A DNA stretch of 64,000 nt from Thiohalocapsa sp. PB-PSB1 (lineage in GTDB: Bacteria > Pseudomonadota > Gammaproteobacteria > Chromatiales > Chromatiaceae). Of the stretch, positions 56,652-64,000 are shown in pieces. The translations under genes and the position numbers were made by a program. The notes below the pieces were generated by a model. That model was given only the letters and a program-made list of their open reading frames with translations. It was not told the DNA's origin and made no database searches. The stretch is from the NCBI GenBank assembly GCA_016745215.1, contig CP050890.1, positions 4,960,001-5,024,000 on the forward strand. The letters run 5' to 3'. Within the stretch, counting starts at the first letter, position 1. Each line of letters starts with the position of its first letter.

Positions 56652-58898
56652 ATGAATACTAGGAAAGATACAACACTCCAGACCTATTCGAACCTTGTTC
56701 TCAGAACGCCAGCTGCCGCATGGCAGGATACCCTCTTCCTCGTGGGATGTTGGGCCGTGTCGGCGTGGCCATGGTTGTGTGGATCCCACTTTATTCCGTA
56801 TGACTCAATAGACCTTTCCTATCCACAATCGTCCTTCGTCGTTGATTCGCTACGCTCTGGTGATTGGCCTTGGTGGAATCCCTATCAATTCTCAGGAACC
56901 CCAGTATTCGGGAACCCCCAGAGTATGATCTTCACCGCGCATACGCTTGTTGGTGTAGTTTTAGGAGATCGATACAGTTTACATGTTTTTGACATCGTTA
57001 CATTGTTACACACGCTCGTCGGTTCTATCGCGATCTATGCATTAGGTTTCTCCTTTAGGGTGCCGAGGGTGTGGCTCGTAACATCTGCACTTGTCTTTAT
57101 GGTCGGCAGTGTAGCAACCAGTAGACTTCAGCATGTATCCCAAATCATCTCTTACGGATGGTTGCCGGTACTGATACTCATGCTCGTCACTATGTCTCGC
57201 CGTCCAACTCCGACTCGCGCCGTCGCGCTCGCGATCCTCGGTGCGTTTTGGGCTATGAATGCAAACCAGGTTGTTTTTTTGGGCGCTTTATTGTTAGTGG
57301 TCGTGGCAATCTATTCGTATAGGTGGACACCATTCCCAAAGCAACTGCTCTTGTCGCAAGTCATTGCCCTTTCTCTTGCTTCGTTAATTGTGTTGCCACT
57401 CTATGCTTCTATGCTGGAAACAATTGGAGCGTCAAGTCGGGCTGGGATTTCCGTTGGAATGTCGACGTGGTCGTCCCTGCCGCTCTTAGTCTACGCCAGC
57501 ACCTTTATGCCGTCTCTCTATGGTAATCTTCACTCAACCGTCTGGTCGCCAAACGACATCACCGAAAATTACCTCTATATTGGTCTTTTGCCGCCCATCC
57601 TATTGCTTGTTGCTGTAATTGCGGGTGTGCGCTGGTGGCGACCGGCGATTGTTGCGTGGATCGCGATGCTCTGTTTTTTTGTTGCCTATTCTGTTGGTGT
57701 CGAATCGCCTGTCTATCGCTTTTGCTACAATCATTTGCCGGGATTTCAACTTTTTCGGAGACCATCGGACGCAGCGTATCTTGTCAATTTGCTGTTTGCC
57801 TTGGGGCTCTTGATTCTAGGTAAAAGCATTGCCGATAGGTGCATTTTGATCGAACGCAAAACAGTTTGGCGTTCGATGATGGTTTTCGTTATAGTTCTTC
57901 TCTCACTACCCGTCTTAGGCATTAATTTGGGCGCGGCAGCCACGCCACGAGGCGGAATGGGGATATTATTTGACAGCTATGAGGGGCTCGTTGGTCGCGT
58001 GCTGATCTTGTTCGGACTGTTCGGGGTATTTTTTCGTCTTCTAAAGCGGACGCACCGCTTCGTATGGATGGTTATCGCATCCTTGGGCATATTTCTCACG
58101 TTGGACATAAGTATTGCTGGACGTTTCGGGGGGAAATTTACCGGCACATATTCGGCACATGAGATAGCCCCAGGCTATCTTGCGAGGGATAAAACGGACG
58201 AGCGATTAGTCGATGCGTGGCTTGCGGAGCACTCGGCGCCTTGGAGTAGGGTGGAAGTTGTCGGTGGTGTAAAGGCGCTTGGGCATTCGAGTGTTGAGAA
58301 GTGGTTTGGCACACAGGGATATAACCCACTTCATTTGGAGAACTATAGGAGCACTATCGGGGCGTTTAACACCATGGCGGAGCCGCGGCGTTTCGCCGCA
58401 GCGCCTGATGAGGTTTTCGACGCGCGATATGATTTGCTAGGGCTAGAATACGTCGCTTTTTACGCGCCGATTCTTTCGGAAAAAGTCGACAACGGGATTG
58501 CGAAACAGGCGAGAGCTTACCGGGACGCTCTGGCCTTGGAGGGCGGTTCAATGCTTAAGACGGACGGGCATTACGAGGTTTGGAAAAGACCAGGGAAGTC
58601 GCTTTGGCTGGCAACTGCGGACCCAAAAAAGCCGGGTAAGCTGAATCCCGCCCCTTGCAAGCTGATCCACTTTGGCAACGTTCAGGTCGATATCGCGTGC
58701 CGAATGGAGAAGGCAAGTCAACTAATAATTGGAGAGGTCTATGCGCCAGGGTGGACTGCATGCGTTAATGGGGCAGCGGTTGAGTTGATGCGATACAGCG
58801 AGGTATTTCGGTCGGTCAAGGCTCCTGCCGGCCCATCACGGATACGAATGTCTTATAGGCCGGTTCCCTTCCTCCGGTGGAAATCCTGTCCGGCTTAA
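56652..58898 (+). CDS. YfhO-like polytopic membrane protein
   Basis: 748 residues with about twelve hydrophobic segments between residues 25 and 500 and a C-terminal soluble part to 748. The first loop contains FIPYDSIDLSYPQSSFVVDS and WPWWNPYQFSGTPVFGNPQS, the pattern of YfhO/GT-C family glycosyltransferases that use polyprenyl-linked sugars. The protein is likely to act on the periplasmic side. AT-rich codon use and strand agree with the DUF6311 gene. The 130 bp upstream contain AT-rich DNA suited to a promoter. Confidence 0.78.
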   Translation: MNTRKDTTLQTYSNLVLRTPAAAWQDTLFLVGCWAVSAWPWLCGSHFIPYDSIDLSYPQSSFVVDSLRSGDWPWWNPYQFSGTPVFGNPQSMIFTAHTLVGVVLGDRYSLHVFDIVTLLHTLVGSIAIYALGFSFRVPRVWLVTSALVFMVGSVATSRLQHVSQIISYGWLPVLILMLVTMSRRPTPTRAVALAILGAFWAMNANQVVFLGALLLVVVAIYSYRWTPFPKQLLLSQVIALSLASLIVLPLYASMLETIGASSRAGISVGMSTWSSLPLLVYASTFMPSLYGNLHSTVWSPNDITENYLYIGLLPPILLLVAVIAGVRWWRPAIVAWIAMLCFFVAYSVGVESPVYRFCYNHLPGFQLFRRPSDAAYLVNLLFALGLLILGKSIADRCILIERKTVWRSMMVFVIVLLSLPVLGINLGAAATPRGGMGILFDSYEGLVGRVLILFGLFGVFFRLLKRTHRFVWMVIASLGIFLTLDISIAGRFGGKFTGTYSAHEIAPGYLARDKTDERLVDAWLAEHSAPWSRVEVVGGVKALGHSSVEKWFGTQGYNPLHLENYRSTIGAFNTMAEPRRFAAAPDEVFDARYDLLGLEYVAFYAPILSEKVDNGIAKQARAYRDALALEGGSMLKTDGHYEVWKRPGKSLWLATADPKKPGKLNPAPCKLIHFGNVQVDIACRMEKASQLIIGEVYAPGWTACVNGAAVELMRYSEVFRSVKAPAGPSRIRMSYRPVPFLRWKSCPA

Positions 58899-59098
58899 GC
58901 GGTGAGTAATAACCTCCATGGAGGTAACTGCTTTTCTCGCGTAGCGAAGTTGCGCCTTTTGGTTTACTGTGAGTGGCGGAAACCTTGACAGTTCTCTACA
59001 CTGGCGTGGAGGGGAAAGTGTCGAAAGGATTGGAGATTCTACAAATCGGGTCGAGCGGCCGAAGTAAAGGTCCGTCAGAGGGTTGGGATGCTCAAGGC

Positions 59099-59515
59099 CT
59101 ATTTTGGTCGGAATGCCCACCAGCGACTCGCCGTGAAGGTCAGCGCGGGAATAACCAGCGCAGCGAGCAGTGTTGCGTCTAGCGGCGTCAACCAGCCAGT
59201 GGAGATAAGCGCGGCCAACAAAATGGTATTAACTGCGAAGGCGCTGCTTGAGACAAGTAAAAAGCGGTGCATGGTAGCCCTTAGATTGCCTGGTTCACCG
59301 AAAGTCCAATAATAATTCCCCGCGAAGGAGAGGCCGAAGGCAGTTAAAAAGGCAAGGGTGTTGGCGACCATGGGGTGCATGATGAGCAGGTGGATCAGTG
59401 AGAGCGCGACCGTCAGGTGAGTCAGAGTTGCTATACCTCCTACAGCCAGGAACCGTGCGGCGTATAAGAACTCGCGCCACGCTCGTCGCTTACGCCTCCG
59501 GAGTTGATCTTTCAA
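59099..59515 (-). CDS. GtrA-family membrane protein
   Basis: 138 residues from the TTG at 59515, the usual GtrA length, with four hydrophobic helices (FLAVGGIATLTHLTVALSLI onward) and the motif NYYWTFGEPG near residue 67. The TTG lies 10 nt after the methyltransferase stop with GAGAGG as ribosome-binding site. A longer frame with ATG at 59599 would overlap the upstream gene by 74 nt and add a non-conserved tail. GtrA proteins are thought to flip or position lipid-linked sugars made by GtrB. Confidence 0.85.
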   Translation of the reverse strand: MKDQLRRRKRRAWREFLYAARFLAVGGIATLTHLTVALSLIHLLIMHPMVANTLAFLTAFGLSFAGNYYWTFGEPGNLRATMHRFLLVSSSAFAVNTILLAALISTGWLTPLDATLLAALVIPALTFTASRWWAFRPK

Positions 59516-59525
59516 TGGGGCCCTC

Positions 59526-60242
59526 TCACGGTTTTCGGGCGACGCAAAAAGCTGTAAGTCCGGCCAACCGATTGATCCGCAGAAACGGGAGCTCGGCACA
59601 GCATAGAGCTGTGAGCAAGCGGTTTACCAAGGGGTGATGGCGCGTGAGCTGTGATCGCGGTGAGCCGGGCGTTGCCGGTCGTAAGCGCTCGGCTATCCTG
59701 GTGACTGCGGCTAGGGGGAACACGAATCCAAAATAATAGACACCGAGTTCAGGGATTAGCCCCGCTTTCGCCGCAGTCTCTTCGATTTGGGCTAACGTGT
59801 AGCGGCGTTTATGCTCCAAGAACACGTCATGACCGCTCCAAAGGAACTGGAAAGCTGGTACTGAGATCAGGAAGCGCGCGCCGGGTAGAGCTTGATCCAC
59901 GTAACTGGTCAGCAGTCCAACGTCGTCATCAACATGCTCCAACACATCCATGAGAAGGACAAGGTCGGCATCGAGCTTTTCGATCGAGCGCTGGAAATAG
60001 ATTGGCTTGCCATTTTCCTCGTCTTCTGAGTCAGCCGCATAACTCGTGTCTACGCACCAGGCCTCGGCCGCATCGCTGCAAGCCAGAAGGCGACGAGAGA
60101 AGAACCCTGAACCCGCTCCGACATCCAGCACACGGCTCGGATGCTCTGGGCCAAGTAGGCGCATCATCGCGGCTGCTTTTGCCCTGTAATACCAGTGTTC
60201 GGCAATGCAATCGCCAAGGATAGATGTCTCCTTGAGATCCAT
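59526..60242 (-). CDS. class I SAM-dependent methyltransferase
   Basis: 238 residues. The AdoMet-binding motif VLDVGAGSGFFSRRLL is near residues 38-53, and the conserved LLMDVLEHVDDD near residue 115. The family modifies sugars or lipids in polysaccharide clusters. It begins 3 nt after the GtrB-like stop and is followed by GtrA, so it belongs to the same operon. Confidence 0.88.
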   Translation of the reverse strand: MDLKETSILGDCIAEHWYYRAKAAAMMRLLGPEHPSRVLDVGAGSGFFSRRLLACSDAAEAWCVDTSYAADSEDEENGKPIYFQRSIEKLDADLVLLMDVLEHVDDDVGLLTSYVDQALPGARFLISVPAFQFLWSGHDVFLEHKRRYTLAQIEETAAKAGLIPELGVYYFGFVFPLAAVTRIAERLRPATPGSPRSQLTRHHPLVNRLLTALCCAELPFLRINRLAGLTAFCVARKP

Positions 60243-60245
60243 CGA

Positions 60246-61247
60246 TCAATTGTTCCGCTCGTAAAGTTGACGAATGAGATACACGGGTCTGCGTTTGGTT
60301 TCTAGATAAGCGCGGCCAAGGTACTCGCCGAGTACACCGATGCCGATAAGTTGAACGCCTCCAAGGAAAGTCACGGCCACGAATAGTGAGGCAAATCCAG
60401 GTGTATCGACGCCATACAGCAAGACTCGGAGAACGATGAAAATGCCGTACAAAAATGATAGGCCGGCCACCAATCCACCTAGGTAGGTCCACACGCGCAA
60501 GGGTGCGGTGCTGAAACTGGTGAGACCTTCGAGGGCGAAGTTCCACAAACGCCAACCATTGAACTTACTGGCCCCGGCTACGCGCGGTGATCGAGCGTAA
60601 TCAAGGGTGGCAGTTCGGAAGCCGACCCACGCGAAGAGGCCTTTCATGAAACGACGGGACTCCGGGATGGTCTTCAGGGCATCGACTACGACGCGGTCCA
60701 TCAACCGAAAGTCTCCCACGTTCTCGGGCAGTTTGGGGCTGGCAATCCAATTGTGAAATCTGTAAAAACCGTTTGCGGAGAGGCGTTTGGCTAAGGAGTC
60801 GGATTTTCGGTCCACGCGACGTGCTTGAACGACTTCGAATCCCGCGCGCCAAAGGTCAATCATCTCGAGGATAAGTTCGGGAGGATCCTGCAGATCGGCG
60901 TCGAGAGGTACCACAATTTGTCCTCTGGCGCAGTCGAGTCCTGCTGTAAGTGCTGCCTCCTTGCCGAAGTTACGACTCAGGTCTACGATACGGATTCGTC
61001 CGTCACGACACTGTCTTCCGAGTAGAAGGTCAAGCGTGCCATCGGTACTTCCGTCATTGACGAACACGATTTCCAATTGAATAAACGGATGCTCGTTGAA
61101 GACGTCGTCAAGTCGATCGAGAAACAGTCCGACCGTCTGAACCTCGTTAAACAAAGGAACAATCAGGCTCAGTAAGACCGGCGGCCTTGTTTCTGAATTA
61201 TGGGGATACTGCCTGGGGAGGGCGTGTCCCGGAAACTCAATGTCCAC
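60246..61247 (-). CDS. GtrB-like polyprenyl-phosphate glycosyltransferase
   Basis: 333 residues. The GT2 domain (about 25-240) has LIVPLFNE, FVNDGSTDGTLD and the metal/donor motif PLDADLQDPPE near residue 112. Two C-terminal transmembrane helices occupy about 250-310. Such enzymes load a sugar onto polyprenyl phosphate at the cytoplasmic face. It is the first gene of the gtrB-methyltransferase-gtrA operon. The donor sugar is unknown. Confidence 0.9.
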   Translation of the reverse strand: MDIEFPGHALPRQYPHNSETRPPVLLSLIVPLFNEVQTVGLFLDRLDDVFNEHPFIQLEIVFVNDGSTDGTLDLLLGRQCRDGRIRIVDLSRNFGKEAALTAGLDCARGQIVVPLDADLQDPPELILEMIDLWRAGFEVVQARRVDRKSDSLAKRLSANGFYRFHNWIASPKLPENVGDFRLMDRVVVDALKTIPESRRFMKGLFAWVGFRTATLDYARSPRVAGASKFNGWRLWNFALEGLTSFSTAPLRVWTYLGGLVAGLSFLYGIFIVLRVLLYGVDTPGFASLFVAVTFLGGVQLIGIGVLGEYLGRAYLETKRRPVYLIRQLYERNN

Positions 61248-62233
61248 CGGATGTTCCGTTATTCGCGAATGGGAAGTTAAATTTACCCGTTGGCATGGGA
61301 TATAGCCTCTTCGGAAATTGACGACCAGACTGCGGCTTGTTCGGCCTTGGTCATAAAACCGCCCACCCCTTCGGGCACCGCTGACTTATAGGGCTGACAG
61401 AACATAGACTTGAGCGCCACATGCCCATGAAGTTACAGGGGTATTGGGCGGATTTACGATCAAGGCCGCTTGTTCTATCGGTGCGATCGTCACTTCACAG
61501 CCCGATCCGAACAGGCGGAAGGCTACCGATCCGAGGGTGATCGGTCAAGCGGACGGACGCGCAGAAGATGTCATGCGATAGGTGGTCGAGAAACGCCCAG
61601 CACTCTGCCCTTCACGTTTGCGAGCCACCTGTTTGGCGGTTCATTATTTGCCGTGGTGGTGTATCGCGCAGGCGAGAGAATATGAGGCTCCTCAAAAGCA
61701 GAAGTCTGCGGCGCGATGGAATAAACTTAGTGAGGGATTTCTCGTGTCTGCAAACATCCTTGACCGCGTCGCCACGCTGACCGACTTTCGCGTTGACCGA
61801 AAGAAGTTGTATCCGTGGCCGTGGTGTCCGGGAAATCAATCAAATAAAGTCGATTGGTTGCCGATTTCGCACCCATAATTGTTGTAGTCCGGCTCCGAGG
61901 TGCGGGTGAGCTGTTGATTTAGTGGGGGGCGCTCGAATGGGGTCAGGCTGAGTATCTGTCGCATCGTGTAAATTGACGCCGGGATGTCCAGTCGCTTACG
62001 CCCTCTGGGCATTTGACGATTGGGAGCGGATGGCGCGGCGCGTGGAGGAACTGATGCTGCGACCGCTGGGTCAATGATGATGAGGCATGGAGGAGCTCGT
62101 TGCGCATCAAGGCATGTCTACCGGCAGCGAGGTCGCAGAACCTGCTGCAATTCCAGTCGGGTGCGCCGCTGTACGACTTCGTCGCACGCTTCGGTACAGA
62201 AGCGCAGGGTGCGGCGGTCCTGGAGGCGTCACT
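61248..62233. other. 986-bp region without intact gene
   Basis: Only short frames are present. A plus-strand piece LYDFVARFGTEAQGAAVLEA (about 62158-62220) resembles the N-terminus of IS1595-type transposases and suggests transposon debris. The rest is unassigned and includes the upstream region of the GtrB operon. Confidence 0.35.
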
Positions 62234-62760
62234 TTACGGTTTCGATCGTTCCCGATACGCCGCTAGGATGGTCTCTACGTCTGCAACCTCCACGACGCGT
62301 CCTCGCTCCATCAGCACAGCGGTGCTACAAATCCGCCGTATCAATGCCTCCGAATGTGAGGCAAGTACGATGATGCCCGCGCTATCCGCGAAACTCTGAA
62401 TGCGCTGATTCGCCTTCTCCACAAAGGCCGCGTCGCCGGCGCCGATCCCTTCGTCGAGCAGCAGTATATCGGGCTCGACTGAGGTCGAAATGGCAAAGGC
62501 CAATCGCATCCGCATGCCGGCGGAGTAGGTACGAATTGGCAGACGCAGGAAGTCGCCGAGTTCGGTAAAATCCGCGATATCATCGAGGCGCTTACTGATT
62601 TCTTTCCTCGGCATGCCCAGAAACAGACCCCGAAGATAGATGTTCTCGTACCCGGTACCTTCGGAGTCCATGCCAAGCCCGATGTCGAACAAAGGCACGG
62701 CGCGACCGCTGATGCGCACCTGCCCCTGTGCCGGCTCGAAGATGCCTGCCAGCACAAACA
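62234..62760 (-). pseudogene. Wzt-like polysaccharide ABC transporter ATPase, N-terminus lost
   Basis: About 175 residues. VRISGRAVPLFDIGLGMDSE and GYENIYLRGLFLGM are typical of polysaccharide exporters of the Wzt/TagH type. The signature YSAGMRMRLAFA, Walker B DILLLDEGIGAGD and H-loop LASHS are present. The first about 70 residues with Walker A are missing because the REP-type element starts at 62761. The export ATPase is therefore dead unless the missing part lies elsewhere. Confidence 0.88.
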
Positions 62761-63574
62761 GGGGACAGACCACGGTTTTGCGTTAGACTGGCCAAGAACG
62801 AACGTTCACGCAAGCGGATTCTTATGCCCCGACACGCACGCATCGTCGCAGCCGGCTTTCCGTTGCACGCCATTCTGCGCGGTATCGACCGGTCCGCGAT
62901 CTTCTTCGACGACGCCAATTATCGGGCGCTCCTCGGCATGCTGGTCGAGCGAGCGGCAGCGGAGTCGGTGTGGGTCCATGCCTAGGTGCTCATGACCAAT
63001 CATCTGCACTTGCTCATGACACCGGCAACCGATCGGGGACCGTCGCTGCTTATGAAGGGACTGGGACAAGGCTAGGTGCAATACATCAACCGGACCTACC
63101 GTCGGACCGGCACGCTTTTCGAAGGGCGCTTTCGCTCGTCTGTCATCGAGGCGGACAGCTATCTGCTCGCCTGCCAACGCTACATCGAGCTGAACCCGGT
63201 TCGCGCGCACATGGTACAAGCCCCGGGCGATTATCCTTGGTCGAGCTACCGTTGCAACGCTTTGGGCGTCGGCGATCCGGTGGTCGTTCCGCACTCGATT
63301 TATTGCGCCCTCGCCGAGGGCGAGGAAGCGCGCCGCGCTCGCTACCTGAACCTCTTCGCCGATGAGATCCCGGAGGGCGATCTTACAGCCATTCGGGATG
63401 CGACCAACGGCGCCTTCGCGCTCGGCAGCGAGCGTTTCCAGCGGCAAATCGCCTCGATGGTCGGCCGGCGTACCTGGCCCGGCAAGTCCGGACGACCGAG
63501 GAAAGAGGCACCCGACGACGATCAGCTTAAGTTGCCAATCTAACGTGGAAATAAGAAAACCGTGGTCTGTCCCC
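62761..63574 (+). mobile_element. REP-type transposase element with 19-bp inverted ends
   Basis: GGGGACAGACCACGGTTTT at 62761-62779 is perfectly inverted at 63556-63574. Its left end cuts the Wzt-like gene and its right end cuts the secreted-protein gene. The end sequence is common around REP-associated transposases. Confidence 0.8.
62824..63543 (+). pseudogene. REP-associated tyrosine transposase with two amber codons
   Basis: A single frame of about 239 codons: MPRHARIVAAGFPLHAILRG, WVHA, TAG (62983-62985), VLMTNHLHLLMTP containing the HUH motif, GLGQG, TAG (63073-63075), VQYINRTYRRTGTLFEGRF and YIELNPVRAHMV. In relatives both stop positions are tyrosines (HAYVLMTNH and RYVQYIN), and the second is next to or at the catalytic region. 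No frameshift is present. Confidence 0.85.
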
Positions 63575-63988
63575 GGTTTTCGTGTAGAAGGCGTACTCGC
63601 CATCTCCACCCCGACGTGTCGAGTCGAACAGAATGGTACCTTGGCCGTTGACCTCCGGATAGAAATGACCTTGCGGGTTGCCCGTCGTTGGCTCGGTATA
63701 CCGAGAGAAAGACTCGAAACCATTCTTACGGAAATACAGCTCAACGTGGTCAAGACCGTCAAGCGCGGACTCCACTTGATATGAGATCAACAGGATCCCT
63801 TGTTGCTCGGTTTCCTGAATCGCAAGAATTCTGGTGTCTGGTGATTCTCCATCAGTGCTCTGTGTGACTAACGGGCTTGGATCGCCAAACTCATCTAGCG
63901 CAAATGACGATGGGGCAAGACAAACCGCACACGCCAGAATGATCAGCTTGGGGAGCAGCCCAGAATACTTCACAACGTGACACCTCAT
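63527..63988 (-). CDS. secreted protein of unknown function, C-terminus replaced
   Basis: 153 residues. A signal peptide is likely (hydrophobic LPKLIILACAVCLA, cleavage near SSFA-LD, residue 31). The mature part is acidic with LVTQSTDGESPDTRI and ELYFRKNGFESFSRY, predicted beta-rich. I do not recognise the family. From about 63574 the frame runs into the mobile element, so the native C-terminus is lost. Confidence 0.55.
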   Translation of the reverse strand: MRCHVVKYSGLLPKLIILACAVCLAPSSFALDEFGDPSPLVTQSTDGESPDTRILAIQETEQQGILLISYQVESALDGLDHVELYFRKNGFESFSRYTEPTTGNPQGHFYPEVNGQGTILFDSTRRGGDGEYAFYTKTGDRPRFSYFHVRLAT

Positions 63989-64000
63989 GTCGCCATTGAC

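Noticed and set aside
62983..63075. Genome-wide reassignment of TAG
   Set aside because: TAG is used as a normal terminator in intact genes here, for example both full IS91 transposases, and other pseudogenes carry TGA and TAA as well.

Overview
The window looks like a gammaproteobacterial chromosome segment, probably from a sulfur-oxidising or purple-sulfur (Chromatiales-like) lineage. The evidence is the conserved tpiA-secG-tRNA-Leu-nuoABCDEFG order, an encoded CCA on the tRNA, a periplasmic LigE-type ligase and a DNR-type regulator. No 16S rRNA or other taxonomic marker is present, so the lineage is an inference.

Region 1 (1-11983) is core genome. It holds the first seven complex I genes on the minus strand (nuoG runs off the left edge), tRNA-Leu(GAG), secG and tpiA on the same strand, then smpB, a Crp/Fnr regulator of the DNR type and a secreted ATP-dependent DNA ligase on the plus strand.

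Region 2 (12000-17351) is a mobile-DNA trap. Two copies of a 246-bp direct repeat carry REP-like palindromes. They abut a broken ISKra4 transposase, followed by an intact IS91-family transposase with a LexA-like box in front of it. Behind it lie four successively shorter tandem copies of the IS91 3' end, all ending at the same ATCCGT.

Region 3 (17274-26451) is a minus-strand type I restriction-modification operon: XRE regulator, hsdR, hsdM, a YhcG/DUF1016 nuclease, a 56-codon small gene, hsdS, a four-helix-bundle protein, a Fic protein and a hypothetical protein cut by the IS91 array. Most junctions overlap or are very short.

Region 4 (26452-32510) contains a RhuM fragment cut by another IS91 copy and a graveyard of ISAs1, IS110 and other transposases with a MITE, ending in an intact IS5-family element.

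Region 5 (32601-63988) is a surface-polysaccharide region heavily eroded by transposition. Intact genes are two giant glycosyltransferases, two large GT-C/YfhO-like membrane proteins and a GtrB-methyltransferase-GtrA operon. Broken genes are a methyltransferase (split by an IS5-like element), a sulfotransferase (split by IS200), an exosortase-type polysaccharide deacetylase (trapped between two IS91 ends) and a Wzt-like ABC ATPase (cut by a REP-type transposase element). A PIN/Phd toxin-antitoxin pair and an 18-unit array of a 19-bp repeat lie in between.

Taken together, the window shows glycan-assembly genes being dismantled by many transposon families. Target duplications and nested insertions let much of the order of events be read directly. 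The least ordinary structures are the nested IS91 3'-end array with its SOS-like promoter, three non-autonomous (MITE-like) families whose target duplications can be read off exactly, and the accessory-rich type I restriction operon.
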